DNA of 64,000 nucleotides from Sinonovacula constricta (GCA_007844125.1 CM017572.1:44863527-44927526); one strand, 5' to 3'. Positions 48,396 to 61,551 are shown, counted from the first letter of the stretch. Made by a program: numbers and translations. Notes: generated by a model not told the origin, from the sequence alone.

Positions 48396-49019
48396 AACAA
48401 TACCTGTGTGACAGACACATGGTTACAGACTGTGGCAGCCTGGCTTATCAGAAAACAGATGCCCTCACATGCTGGGTGGGGCAATAAATGGGGGGGGTCA
48501 CTTATATAAGGCTCTTGAGATCCCTTTAACTGATGCTTGCCGTCATTTACGTATATAAGTGCTTGCAATTAATAGACTAGTCAGTGATTCAATCTCGCAA
48601 CGTACGCTAGCTTTATCACAATACAGTATGAAGAAGTCGACTAAGACGGCAACCAACTAATTGTATTTGTATGCATATCTTATAAAATATAATATATGAT
48701 ACACTATATGACAAATTAAATCAAGTATAAACTTTACTTGACGTCATTTTCCCCCTTCATTTAACGCATGGAAATGGTACACTTATATCCGAAGTACTCA
48801 TAATGCATACGAAGCCGATGGAAACAAATACAATTTGATGTGAAAGGTGTCGAAATAATTATAGATAAGTTAACAAGCATACATTTTTGCTTGACGTATA
48901 CACTAATATCCGACGGCGACATGTTACCGATCAAGGGCGAACGGTTACCGATCAAGGGCGACCTGTTACCAGTTAAGGGAGGGTGGAGTGTTACTAATTC
49001 TCCTCGAGTTGGTGTCTCC

Positions 49020-49209
49020 TTTTCAATTCATAATTGTCAGTAATATCTAGCTTGTGAGCGCCGATAATTCGCTCGATTAGCTGATATTCCCTTCAGGATC
49101 AAGTCAAACGACGATTCGCCAGGTACTTCTTCAAATCTGTTAGCTTGAAATGGTCCAATTCTTAGTTGTTTACACAAGCTTCGTTGATTTCTTTGTCCTT
49201 GTCCGCCAT
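49020..49209 (-). pseudogene. Decayed SAP-domain-like reading frame in the element
   Basis: Minus-strand frame from ATG at 49207-49209: MADKDKEINEACVNN, stop, then ELDHFKLTDLKKYLANRRLT, two stops around one Ser, then EYQLIERIIGAHKL. The pattern (L..LKKYL..R.L...G-K-.LIERI) is that of a SAP DNA-binding domain with its Gly-Lys turn destroyed. It probably derives from a gene or transposon 5' exon captured in the inverted arm. It has three stops and is not functional. Confidence 0.6.
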
Positions 49210-50617
49210 CTTTTTTTTTTTTCACTTAGTCCCCAGGGGAGTAGCCTCCCTTTGAATTCAAGGGAAGTAACCGAGTTATCGGACTGCCCAATGATCAAAG
49301 AAGGAAACAAAATGGGACTTGGAAACGAGTTTGAGTCAAGCGGAATTTTATCTCAAGCGAGTTTGTCATAACGAAGTTCAACTGTATATGGAATAAACCG
49401 TTAATTGGATTCTGGCGTTAGTTTTTTGCTGTACTGATAAAACGTAGTCCGGCAGACAGCCAAGACAAACCCCCAAATCTCATAAACCAATCATCACCCA
49501 ACCATCGGTTTATTCCATAAGTGAACGCGTTATATTTGATGATCGTGTCTTGATCATTATCAACCGGAAAATTTCTACTCTGATCTTTGTCAGTTTATTC
49601 TCGCCAATAAGAGACAGGCGCAATATTTTCTTTATAAATATACCAGAGGAACTATCAAATATTAACAAACCAAACAAACACCACATGTAGCAAGATAAAT
49701 GCTTTATTACAAGAAATTTATCTGTGAGTATTGGTGTAACAAAAACATATTTAATAAAATGATAATGATAACAGAAAGAAGCAAGGTATAGATTAACATG
49801 TAACTAAAACATATGGTAAACAGGGTAAAACGTTACAGCATATCACACATCACTGAACAAATGAGTGTATAAAAATCTCAAATAAAGCTCCCACTCAACG
49901 CCACCCTATGGATACAAGGTTTCATCTCTGACATACAAACAAAAATTCCCGAATTAAGTATTATAAGTCCGCAGTTAGCATTTAACAAACTAAGATTTGA
50001 CATAGATTACAGGAGTGTAAGTTGACGGCGATACCATCGACAATATCTCTAACAGGTGAACTTACATATCAATTATTTCCTAATATCACAGAAAATGTAT
50101 GGAGATAAGAAAAACAGTACATAACATAACGATATCACAGATTGTTATTAATCATGCATCCGTTTAATTTGCGGTAGATCTGTAAAAATGTATAAGTTTA
50201 TACGGTATATGAACATAATGCGTTTAGGTCCCGCCTATATTTTTCAACTTACGGCTCTGCTAAAAGACCAGATCTGATTTGTCGGATTTAAGGTTCTATT
50301 ATAAAAAGGTTGAATATTGACCAATCAGGTACCAGGAAACATTCTCATGACTTCAACTTACATTTGTATAACCTCGGAAACCGGTATCCACGTTTAGCAG
50401 ATTATTTTGTTTTGAGAAATTAATGTATTAATATGTCTTTGAAATTTTTAAACTTCTTAAACATCCGTCTTTATGTAATTTTATTTATTTAGTTTGTAAA
50501 TGTTTTGGTTTTTGTTATGGCGATCTGGTAGACATAACTTTGTAGTGTAGATGATTCTTGCTCTACCATAACACGTTCCAAACTATTCCTTCATCCATGC
50601 ATGACAAGATTATCCCC

Positions 50618-50717
50618 TTATAAGATGGTGCACGATGAGGAAGTGTTCGGAACATATACAGGAACAGGCGGCATCAAAGAAGGGTCGGGCTCCTGGTACA
50701 TGCACGGGAAATACACC
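50618..50717 (-). CDS. Gene B last coding exon (CTIL terminus)
   Basis: Residues 435-466 and TAA. Identical to gene A except CTIL for CAIL. Confidence 0.87.
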
Positions 50718-53700
50718 CTAAAATGGAAATGCAAATGTTTTACATCATTAATTAAGAATGTTATTTAATTCTATATTCCGCGCTTACAATTATGTGCATT
50801 TGTTTTGCAAAAAATAAGCATTCAAAAATACATTACAATTTAGTTAAAGTTAATAAGACACCGCATAAAGAATTTGTTGATTTTTCATCATTTTATAGGA
50901 TGATTTTTCTCTTTCATGGATCGCTGTTTACTCCACCCTATCACATTGACGTAAAATACTAATAGCGAAAAAATCATTTGTACACATTCTTTGGCAAAAA
51001 ACGGCTAAATCCGGTTAACAATACAAAAATCAATCATAGAAAATAATACAGCACTATATATGAAACGTTAATATTAAATCTTTGATGATAGATAAAAGCT
51101 TAAATGTATTCAATATCAAGTTATTTACCTGATTCCAGTGATCCATCGTTTGCCGGTGAAGCCGTGAATTACATAGTTCGACTGGTGGATATCGGCACTG
51201 TCTTGTCTCGAGTCTATGAACAGAAACCTTGTAGTCTCCACACTAAGTATGGGCACACCTGCAAACATGGTCGAACAGAAACACTGTAGTCTCTACACTG
51301 GAGACACACACACCTGCCAACAGGGTCAAACAGATGCACTTAGGTCTCTTCAACGGGAATAGGCACGCCTATCAACGTGATCATACAGAAATACAGTGGT
51401 CTCTACACTGGGGATAGACACGCCTGCACACATGGTCAAACAGAAACACTGTGGTCTCCACAGTGGTGATGGGCTCACCTGTCAACATGACCAAACAGAA
51501 ACACTGTGGTCTCTACATTGGAGATTGGTACACTTATCAATTTGGTCAAACAGACAGGCTGTAGTCTCTACATTGGGGATAGGCACCCCTGCCAACATGA
51601 TCAAACAGAAATACTGCGGCGTCTGTACTAGGCGCACTTACCAAAACCAAAATGGTCAAAAATAAAAACTGCTCTCTCTACACTAAGGAAAGACACACCT
51701 GCTTATATGGTCAAATAGAAATACTGTAGTCTGTACACGGGGGATATAGGCACCCCTGCCAACATGGTGAAACATAAACACTATGGTCTATACACTGAGC
51801 ATAGGCGCACCTCCCAATATCATTAAACAGAAACAGTGTAGTCTCTACACTGAGGATAGGCACACCTGCCAACATGGTCAAACATAAACACTGTTGTCTC
51901 TACACTGGAGACAGACACACCTACCAATATTGACAAACAGAAGCAATGTAGTTTCTACACTTGGGGAAGTCACACCCGCGAACATGTCAAACAGAACCAC
52001 TGTAATCTCTACACTGGGGATAGGCACACCTACCAACATGGTCAAACATAAACACTGTTGTCTCTACACTGGAGATAGACACACCTACCAATATTGACAA
52101 ACAGAAGCACTGTAGTTTCTACACTAAGAAAAGGCACACCGGCAAACATGGTCGAGCAGAAATTTAATGTCTTTATTCGAAGTATGAGCACCCATGAGAA
52201 CATGGTTGGTAAAGTAAAGAGGAATAATTGATGAACCAGAAATTTGAGAATTCTCACTGACCAGTCAGCCTCAGCCAGACGTCAATGCGATCCATTGTTT
52301 TATTCATGCTCTCGACCTCTCGTAATCCAATTCTCGCTGGAAGAAACACACGGGAAGTTACGCAGTTCGGTGCCATTGGCGCCGCCATTGCTGTAGACTT
52401 TACATAGAACAACCGCAACGTCTTGGACATTCGTTGCTCAAAACTGTTAATGGTCTCATCTGTGGAGTCCGATTCGACTTTTACTTCACCTGGTTAAAAC
52501 AAGAGAATTGAAATTTACTAAAACATATACTTTTTGCTTTTTAAATACATTATAGCGACCTCCAGCTATTTTTTGTGGAGAAAGACAAATGTCTGGGTAG
52601 AGCCAACAGGTTTACTTCAGTTCAGCTACAAGACCTTCCCACGCTTTTTTCGAACACAAGGTAATGTAAAACGACAAAAATACAACTGTAGCTAGAGATG
52701 GGTTTGCGATTAGTCGACATGATTTTTAATGGCCAGTGTGCTTATAAAACTGTCTCATGAAAACAAGACTGGTGGTTGAGCACCAAAGTCATCAAACTGG
52801 TAATTTTTGTCTTCACCTGACTGATGTCCCAAGAGTTGTTAGGTATCACTAGATAAATCAACGACAGTTGAAAGTTTGAATGGATATTTACTCACCACCC
52901 AGCATTGCCTTGGTCACCTTGGCGTCAAACTGTTGGATGTTAACCACCCGGACACCCTGAAAAAAAATGGTCAAGTTCAATTGACAATGTGGGAGAGACA
53001 ATAGCCAGGTAACGATGAACAAATTTCTAAATTTAATTTCATTCTGATATTCACCAAAGTTGAATAATAACCGAAATTCAATGCATGAAAGCACCGCATT
53101 TAACTTGTTTATAGAATAGGATGGCGCCATCAGAAGAACTTTTCCATGAACGAGGACACTAGGGGATAGGAAGATGCAGCGAGACAAAAGAGACATTAAT
53201 CAGCTGTTGTTTACCTGGTTCCTGGGAAGCCAGTGAGATATTCTAGGCATGAGAGACTCAAACGGCTGGAATTTCGGAGGTTTTGTAGAAGAACCGATGT
53301 CTGTAAGCTCTGGGATAAAATCCTCCATCCCTACAACGGCAGACATTCCCGTATGTAAGATATAGTTCTTGGTGAGTGATATATGTAATTATTACATCTT
53401 TATGGAAAAAAGCTTTGATGCAAAGCTATAGATGGCATACAATTTATGTTTTAAAGCAATACAATATCTAGCACACGACAACGAAGGACATCCAAAGAAT
53501 AGAACACCTCACGATAGGTTTGGAACAGTTCGCCTTCACATGATGTAAGTCCTACGCTGTACCATATTGCAAAGGATATGTAATGCAAGCCATTTAAAGA
53601 ATTTAAAGGTTATTCAACGAACACCAATCTTAATAACCTCTAACCAACTAATTAAATAGTTAAAGGTGAGAATAAAATCTGTTAAATCTACGTAATTCAA

Positions 53701-56700
53701 AGTCGCCGAAGATCAGTATGTTTTATACACGTGGTGCAAATCTTAAATGGTACGAAGCCTGTAAAATCTAAAAACCAGGTTCCAGATGTACTCCATGAAA
53801 GTCAACGCGGACGACAAGAATTGCTGAAAACCTAGCGTTGTGAAATATTGTTCAGTCTTTATTATAAAGGTTTATTTATAAAATTGCCTGTGAATTTTGA
53901 ATTGATGTCCTTAATTGTACCAGAGTGCACTGGAAGCGTTGCATAAATAATAAGACAAACAAATCAGTGCCAACACATAAAATAAACTACGCTACCTATG
54001 ACTTCCTTGGCGGACGGTCCCTTGATATAGTAGATACGGACCACTTGTGTTTCCCGTCGGAAATTTAATTTTTCTTCGGACCAGCAAGTCGCCTCGGGAT
54101 CCAATGTGTCTCTAAAGGACTCAAACGCCTTCAGTTTAGCCGTCTCTATGGACAGTATTGTACCTGAGGTGTACAATATAAAGATATATAACCACGCCTT
54201 TGTAAGCTTAGAATGTATATTTACATATCTACTAGAATTGATAGTCTGATAGGCGGTGTAGGCAGGACTGCTCTCGTGTATATCCGCCTCTGCAAGTCCC
54301 ACCATCAGTCAGAGGAAGGACAAAGACCTTTAGCTTTGAAGGTGGTGTCTGGAACACTTCTTATATCAATTACAAGGCCCGATAAAAACAAAATACAATC
54401 ACATGTCAAACAAATAGAACTCAGCAAATGCTATTTAAAATGTTGAATTTAGTTGTCCTTTATTTAAAGGCTTTAAAGACATAGGCGGGCAATTTTCAAT
54501 TAACTCGTTTACTTGTACTAGAAAAAAATAATGAAATTTCACGGTATTTGTCATTGTCTAAAAGTATGGTTTTACGTAAATGCTTCTCAATACTGTATAA
54601 AACGGACATTCTATTCGAAATATTATTTCCCGACGTTATTAACTATTTCGAACGCCTAACACTGTAGCGAGTAAATAAAGATCGTTAAATTAGATCGGAA
54701 TTAGTAAAGTGAGATCATACAAGTGCTTAGTCATTATGGTAAGAGTAATCAAATTAAATATAAAATTAAGAAACATTGTTAATGTATATGAAAATAATAA
54801 TCCACAAAGGAGACAACCTTTACAATTCTGACATCAAGTGTGAAATTGACTGGCTGAAGAAAGACGCGTTAGGGGGGGGGGGGGGGGGGGGGGGGGGAAA
54901 CTCACTTACCCGGAAGTGGGCTGGCCTCAAGGTCCTTGTTGATCTTTGTTAGGGTTTCGTTGAGGCCCTTGAAAGAGAACATGGCGCTGGCAAATCCTCC
55001 TGCCATTGCCATATTGCCCTGCATTATGATCATGCCTCGTCTGAAACACGGGTATAAACATTTTATTTTAGACATATGTTTTACAAATTAAACCATTGCC
55101 AATGTGACAAGAACACTTATCAAATTTAAACGCGTTATGAGTACTTTCATTAAAAATTACAGTTAATGAATCGATAAATATATTACCTTAATGTAATTTT
55201 CATTTTAAGAAATGCTTTCTGACAGTTATCATTTGTCTGTGTAAATAAATAAATCGTTCGAGATGATACAAATGTCCTGTTTTATAAATTCTTGTTTAAA
55301 ATGTCATTGTTAATATCACTCCATATTCAGCTGCATTATTCATCGTATTATGTTATGCAATCATGGGAAAATCTGGGGTTAAAACTTGAAAGTGGGCGCC
55401 GATGTGTCACTCCTCTGACTGCTTAACCTCCCACCGCGTGAGTTCGAGTCCCATTCGGGGCGAAGGACTTAATGTGGGAAGATCATACAGCTGACCTGTG
55501 GTGTACCGGTGGTTCTACCCAGATATTTGTCTGGGGTCCTCCTCCACTTAAACAGTTGGACGTTGCTTAAATGTTTATAACTGGTCACGTCGATGTATCG
55601 TAAAAAAAAAAAACAAAAAAAAAACTTGAAACGCGAACAACATTTCTATAGGGAATAAGCAGAAGCGAATCTCTGTTTTCTACGTCTCTGATATGATAAC
55701 GAACTAACTGTGGGTCTTACCTGTTATAAAGGTTAACGGGAAGTTGGTATTTCTCCGGTACAATGTTCTTGATAGCGAGCTGCTGGGGAGGGGATCCTGG
55801 GTGTGGGTTCTTTGTCAACCAGAGTCTGCAATAGTGCGTAGTGGTGGTTACGGAACCTGACAAAACAGCTACCAAGTACTTTTTTAAGTTTCTTAAGTTA
55901 TACTCGTAAAGTACGCCCATTTTCGATGTTTAGTTATCTCCTTTGTGGGAAGGTATTTTTATAAACTTTATATAAGAAATATAATACATTTTATTTTAAA
56001 CCTTTTTAATAAATCAATCAATAAGATTCCATTTTATGCACATGCTTCAGTCTTAAGTGATGTTGTTTTTCTACTTTAAAAAGGAGGGAAAATCTTAAGC
56101 ATTCAGCAATAGCTATATCAAATATCTACCCACAGAGGAGGTGGAAATGCAGCTTTCTAATATTCCAGTAACATATGAAAAGAATGAATACTTCAACTAA
56201 AAATGACAGAATTCATATTATTTTTGCATTTAAATGTATGGGTGCCCGTGGCCGAGTGGTAGGGTCACCAACCACATAAAACATCCGATTGCTCAGACTC
56301 TCATCGTGTGAGTTTGAGTCCATGTTGTGGAGAATGAACTGCGAAGTCCACCCAGCAGACCTGTCATAAGCCGGTGGTTATGCCTAGTTTTTTTGAGAGA
56401 AATCCGCTAAAATAGCTGGATGTTTCTATAAGGACAATAACTGTATCGCTGTATGTTGGTCGTTTTTGTCGGTTATAGTTTCTTTAATTATGAGGTGATG
56501 GAAATGATTATGAAACGGTTGCTTTATTTTACAGTTGTATTGGTTGTTGTTGTCGTCGTAGTGGTAATGATGTATGTTAAGTATGTGGCTAGAGCTGGAC
56601 TGTTGGGCTTGGTGCTGGTAGTGGAACTGACAAAAGTCTATATATTGGTGTGAAAAGTATGAGCAGATTTTATGAGGATTACCATGTTAACTATCACTAG

Positions 56701-59151
56701 ACAAAGGCACAGAAAGTCAAATCAAATGTAGAAGTTTAGGCGAGACCTTACACAGAGAAAAGCCAATAGTTACCAAACAGCCTTTGATACGATCAGTCGG
56801 CAAAAAGACCAAGTACCTGAGTCCGAGAAGATACACTTGGTAACCGAATGTTGCTTCATGGATAAGCATGGAGTTGAGGTCAAATGTGAGGTTGCCATAC
56901 TGGTCCTGGCCCAGTTTGTTTTCTGTGGTCTCACATTTCCACGCTACCAGTCCCGGGTTGTCTTTCAGCCATTGGTTCACGGCCTCAATCGTGGCACTAC
57001 AACAACGCATGGGGTCATGTTTATGTGTGAAGAAATAAAATGGTTGCCAACTAAAAATAAATCCATGTGTTATAGCTAAGCTCCGAGGCCAGTGCAAACT
57101 ATATGTCGTTCACTTGTGGACTAATATGCCTGTTGTATTGACAGCCTTGTTTTAATTAAAGGCTACCTCCGAAGTAAGAAAGTGATTTGAGACAATTGCG
57201 TGTCCATGTATATCAGTGAACGTCTAAACGGCAAGGAAACAGATAACTAACTCTTTTCTTGAATAGTCGCCCAAAGGGCTTTATCAGAGTTATGGTAGAG
57301 CGTCGACTCCGGGTACGGGCCGCGACATACCAAAGTCGTTAAAAATGGTAGTGGTATAGCTCCCTTGCTAACGCTCAAGCAAATATAAGAATAGTTCCAC
57401 GACTGGTCGGTTCGGTGTCAAAATAATGTGACTGGGTGTGGTATCATTCCAGGTGTTCATGGCATGCTATACACAGTGAAGGCAGCACTATATCTGTTTC
57501 AAGCGGACACAGTCACCAGATAACTGAAATACTGTTGGTGGCCGATAAACCCAGTAAACAAACAAAGATGTAGATAAAATGATTTTAATGGACATAACGT
57601 TTTTGTATGATTTAATAATTAACAAACCTGAAGTCGTCAAACTTTGGCAGGACCTTGCCTTTGATATTCCCAGGACTGATGCATCGTGGCATGATGTCAA
57701 CATACGCCAGGGCCGGGAGGTCACCAGGGGTCACTGCTTGGCCCAGTGGTGTCTTGATGGATGTGTTATACGCTCCCATCACCTGTGAAAAGAATCGTTG
57801 GCTTAGAACTCGTCAGCTCCTCACTGCTTGGGTTCGAATCCCAGTCGGGTTGGGAACGTCCATATATAAATGTGTGTGTGTGCGTGCGTGCGTGCGTACG
57901 TGCGTGCGTGCGTGCGTGCGTGCGTGTGTGTGTGTATAAGAGGCTTCATACAACTGGTTAATCTTTGAACTGGGCTGGATGATATAAATCTGTGAGTCGC
58001 TTTAGTGAGTGCAATCTTTTATCGTTCCATTTTTGCATTCCGGGGAAAGTGGTAAAGTTTATTGTGGCTGATCGTTTATGTGAACAACTTACAAAAGGAT
58101 ATCAGCCTCGGGTCCATTTAGGTTAAAATTTATAATTACAATTCGATGTAAGCGACAAATGTAAACAAAAATGACTAAATTTTATCAAATGCCGTGTTTA
58201 TAATGACAAAATTACAGAGAATAAAAAAACTTGGTGAGGACTAAAATATACGAGAATGTGCCATCAAATGTTAATTAAAAACTTGAAAGGGATTTTTGGG
58301 GTGGGGGTAGTGTAGGTAACGCGGAATTAACATTACACATTCTACAAAAATAGGCAATTGCAAAATATTAAGTTAAAAACAACTAAACATCGTAAACCAT
58401 TATCTTCTTGTGCTCAAGAGTTGATAAGATACTTAATGTGCATGTAATATGAAGTATTTTCCATGTGTTTTCGTGCAAATCAAAAATTAAAATATATGTT
58501 ATAGCAAGATAAAGTAGACTTTTAAATTGGTGCTTCTGGTGGAATTTGAACCCACAGCCGCCATGTTTCAAAACAAAGTAGTGCAAGTCCCAAACATGCG
58601 TAAAGAAAGTGTAATAGAAAATACTTGCATACAGAATTAGACAACTAATGCAACTAATGGGTTGTATACTTTAATGTAGACGTGTATTTCAAGTTTTTTA
58701 AAATATTCTTTATCCAATTTTGAAATTATATATATCTTTTCTTCTGATGAGTCTTTTATCCGAAAGCTCCAAGTATTGTGTTATATGCTTTTAAGGAGAA
58801 GTGTTTTAATAAATTTCGTTTGAAAACAAATTATAGAATAAGACAAACCAACCAAACATGTTTCTTGATTTGCTGACTCAAATTATCACAAAATCCCAAA
58901 TATGTAGATTTTTGTTTACAAACCAAACAGGTTTAAGACTCATTTTCCATTTTCTCTGCTTACTGTGATTTATTGAAACTTTATTAAAACTTTTTTATAA
59001 TTCACCGATCTCTTGATAGTCAAACGATTTGTTTAAGATTTGCCCAAAATGTTAAGTGAACTGTATTAAATGGACTTACCTCTTCGTATGACGGTGGCGG
59101 ATGCAGGAATGCGGCATCTTCTGCGGTCATCACTTGAGCTCCTTTCTCCAT
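50618..59151 (-). CDS. Gene B: paralogue of gene A, PPxY, four-module, CaaX-box protein (466 aa)
   Basis: Exons 59080-59151, 57628-57782, 56817-56996, 55721-55825, 54910-55040, 53996-54163, 53215-53330, 52896-52956, 52262-52489, 51129-51213 and 50618-50717 have exactly the lengths, phases and GT/AG borders of gene A, giving 466 codons and a stop. By hand count about 21 residues differ (about 95% identity) with no indel, frameshift or stop. The introns differ by many indels. This contrast suggests selection on both proteins. PPPSY at 18-22 is retained, and the C terminus is CTIL instead of CAIL, still a CaaX box ending in Leu. Function is unknown. The family is the same unrecognised one as gene A. 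Confidence 0.84.
51129..51213 (-). CDS. Gene B coding exon 10
   Basis: Residues 407-433. Asp replaces Glu at the junction and Asn replaces Asp in the QS(D/N)Y string. The acceptor TTCATAG borders the expanded 55-bp minisatellite. Confidence 0.8.
51214..52175. repeat. 55-bp minisatellite, copy B (~17 units)
   Basis: Same unit as at 30106-30405 but about three times as many copies. It fills the intron between coding exons 9 and 10. Some units carry small indels, so the spacing is 53-56 bp. Confidence 0.9.
52262..52489 (-). CDS. Gene B coding exon 9
   Basis: Residues 331-405. Seven conservative changes from gene A, clustered around the module 3 strand and the following linker. Confidence 0.83.
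52896..52956 (-). CDS. Gene B coding exon 8
   Basis: 61 nt, with a protein identical to gene A and a strong GTGAGTAAAT donor. Confidence 0.86.
53215..53330 (-). CDS. Gene B coding exon 7 (module 3 helix)
   Basis: Residues 272-309, with two Leu to Met changes. The donor is GTAAAC. Confidence 0.86.
53996..54163 (-). CDS. Gene B coding exon 6 (module 2)
   Basis: Residues 216-270, with Val to Ile and Lys to Asn changes only. Confidence 0.87.
54872..54897. repeat. Poly-G tract (26 G) beside exon 5 donor of gene B
   Basis: A pure G run on the plus strand where copy A has only four G (34574-34577). In the pre-mRNA it is a C tract starting 12 bases into the intron. Confidence 0.95.
54910..55040 (-). 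CDS. Gene B coding exon 5
   Basis: Residues 172-214. Changes: two hydrophobic swaps in the Met-rich stretch (GMIIMQ) and Thr to Ala. A 26-C run (minus strand) starts 12 bases past the exon end. Confidence 0.85.
55390..55615 (+). mobile_element. tRNA-derived SINE shared by both copies (copy B)
   Basis: The orthologue of 35148-35310 with a better-kept B box (GAGTTCGAGTCCC) and body, followed by an A-rich end. Confidence 0.7.
55721..55825 (-). CDS. Gene B coding exon 4
   Basis: Residues 137-170, identical to gene A at the protein level. The longer minus-strand frame starting at 55920 runs into the intron and is not the true start. Confidence 0.85.
56238..56440 (+). mobile_element. tRNA-derived SINE, fuller copy
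   Basis: The head reads cgtggccgagtggtagggtc (A-box-like) and later gagtttgagtcc (weak B box). The body shares ataagccggtggttatgcct with the SINE fragment at 35712. The tRNA fold is not intact. Confidence 0.7.
56817..56996 (-). CDS. Gene B coding exon 3 (module 1)
   Basis: Residues 77-135, with an identical protein to gene A despite silent differences. Confidence 0.88.
57628..57782 (-). CDS. Gene B coding exon 2
   Basis: Residues 25-75. One change from gene A (KGK for KGM near the end). The acceptor TTTTCACAG again abuts a SINE-like sequence. Confidence 0.85.
57783..57990 (+). mobile_element. SINE-like fragment with internal microsatellite
   Basis: B-box-like GGTTCGAATCC as in copy A, but with a TGCG/TG microsatellite at about 57872-57936 that copy A lacks. 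Confidence 0.55.
59080..59151 (-). CDS. Gene B coding exon 1
   Basis: Residues 1-24, ATG directly after CTACAG. It differs from gene A at residues 3, 5 and 10. The PPPSYEE end is kept. The donor is GTAAGT, a better match than the GTTAGT of gene A. Confidence 0.85.
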
Positions 59152-59261
59152 CTGTAGCGAAAAAATGTGAAGCTAAACATTTCTAAAGGTTTCCGTAGTC
59201 GACAATTTGGGGGCTGCTTCGGCGACCGCAGCTGTGGTGGCGGCTGTGGTCGTAATAAGAA

Positions 59262-59912
59262 TCACAAAGACAGCCCTGTATGTTATGAACTGACATAAAA
59301 ACAGCCCTGTATGTTATGAACTGACATAAAAAATGCCCTGTATGTTATAAACGGACACAAAGACAGCCCTGTATGTTATAAACGGACACAAAGACAGCCC
59401 TGTATGTTATAAACGGACACAAAGACAGCCCTGTATGTTATAAATGGACACAAAGACAGTCCTGTATGTTATGAACGGACACAAAGACAGCCCTGTATGT
59501 TATGAACGGACACAAAGACAGCCCTGTATGTTATGAACGGACACAAAGACAGCCCTGCATGTTATGAACGGACACAAAGACAGCCCTGTATGTTATAAAC
59601 GGACACAAAGACAGTCCTGTATGTTATAAACGGACACAAAGACAGTCCTGTATGTTATGAACGAACACAAAGACAGCCCTGTATGTTATGAACGGACACA
59701 AAGACAGCCCTGTATGTTATAAACGGACACAAAGACAGTCCTGTATGTTATGAACGGACACAAAGACAGCCCTGTATGTTATAAACGGACACAAAGACAG
59801 TCCTGTATGTTATAAACGGACACAAAGACAGTCCTGTATGTTATGAACGGACACAAAGACAGCCCTGTGTGTTATGAACGGACACAAAGAAAGTCCTGTA
59901 TGTTATGAACTG
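59262..59912. repeat. 31-bp minisatellite (~21 units), copy B only
   Basis: The unit is acacaaagacagccctgtat plus gttataaacgg. Copy A has a single unit at 38286-38316, so the array arose by local amplification. It lies in the intron upstream of the start-codon exon of gene B. Confidence 0.95.
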
Positions 59913-60554
59913 ACTATAACATTTGTTGAACCCTATTAAAGGTTGTGCTGTGTTCCATTCTAATGCAACCAAATACATTATTGTTACATGAATATAAATG
60001 TTTATTGGTGCGTTAGATCCATGTGATAGTTACGCAGTTACGCAGAATTTTCCACTTGTCATTATAAAAAAACATCCGGGTAATCAGCTCTGATATTGAT
60101 TTGGAAATAAAGAACAATCGTTGCGATATATTTCACGATTTGTATTGTGTAACAATTGAAGTATTGTTACAAACAGCCTTTGCTTAAGCTAAAGCATAAG
60201 TTTATGTAGCAATTAGAACAGGGGTAAAATGTTGTTACATGTATTACATATAGGCAAAGTGCTAGATACCACCATTAACGCCTGACGTTTGGTTCTGATA
60301 TACGTTAATTACAACAAGCGAGTCACTTCAGACCTATATAGAAGTTACGGTATTTTAATACAAACAACTGTCAAAGTTCGTATGTTAATTTTGGACATCG
60401 TGTTTATATCTACTTCGTTAACAATTTAAACATTACAGAGTATAGGCTACACTTGAAGATTAGGTAATAGGTAATACCAAGTTATAGTCTACTATCAAGC
60501 TACTGCTTGTTCAGCCGACTTTACAGTTTACCCCCTGGTCATTGGGTATATTCG

Positions 60555-60775
60555 TCAATCCCGTACAATGGCAGCCGACACATGGCGCTGGGAAGTCATA
60601 TTACTGACCCGAATAACCCTCGCAGGTACCCATTTATACACCTGGATGAAGTGGAACAATGCGAGGTAAATTTCTTGTTCAAGAAAATTAGCGGTGACCT
60701 GACCTGGGTTCGAACCACGAACCCCGTGATCCAGAGTCGTGCGTCCTACCACTGGACTATTCTGCTTACAGCCAA
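60555..60775 (-). mobile_element. tRNA-like SINE in intron of gene B
   Basis: On the minus strand it starts with tagtccagtggtaggacg (A box) and ggttcgaaccc (B box) and continues with a body containing the complement of tacccatttatacacctgga. The anticodon arm region does not form a normal tRNA, so it is scored as a SINE and not a tRNA gene. Copy A lacks it. Confidence 0.65.
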
Positions 60776-61500
60776 TATACGGTTATACATTTCTCGGGAC
60801 AGAAAGTAGATCTTCGAGTTTCAATGATTTGTATAAAGGACCATGAATACTGTACATATAAGTGTTCTACGGCTAGGGTTTTCATTTTGAAATACCTAAG
60901 TCCTTATGAAAAGTATATTATGACAAGGCAACTCTTTTGTTGACTAATGCCAGTTAATAAGTAGTCTTTGAAATGTAAACGTAGCTGAATAAAGAGAGGT
61001 GTGTATCAGGTGGGATTTGAAAAACCATTAAAGGCCCTGTTTAGATCAGATGGTCAAAATTAAAAGAAAATAGATAAAGGCTTGTACAGCCTAGTTCGTG
61101 CATGGAATTTGGTAAAACATCTTAAACGTCTGTATACTTTCACGATTCTAACCGATTCTTTCTGTAAAGGCGAAAAGTAAAAAAAGTAACTTCTTGGGTA
61201 TTTTCAAGTTTTTTGAACAACTGGTTTAACTTCTCTGAGTAAATTAAGGTAAATGAACAATATTTATGAAATGTAACTACATTGTTTAAAGCATTCTGGA
61301 TGGTCAACTCTTTAGCGTGACTCTCCTAGTTGAGATCCGGGTTTGAACACCATATGTTGCTATTTCATTTTTGTGATGCGTTAACATTCAGCTAATATAA
61401 TGACTTTGTTACTAAGATTTAGTTTTATTCCAGGTATTTTACAAAGTCAATATTGCCCTTTTCGATTTATGATTTTTAACTGAACTGTTAAAAAATAAAG

Positions 61501-61502
<2 letters not shown>

Positions 61503-61551
<49 letters not shown>

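Noticed and set aside
60690..60775. tRNA gene on the minus strand
   Set aside because: Good B box but the anticodon region is irregular, and the sequence continues into a SINE body.
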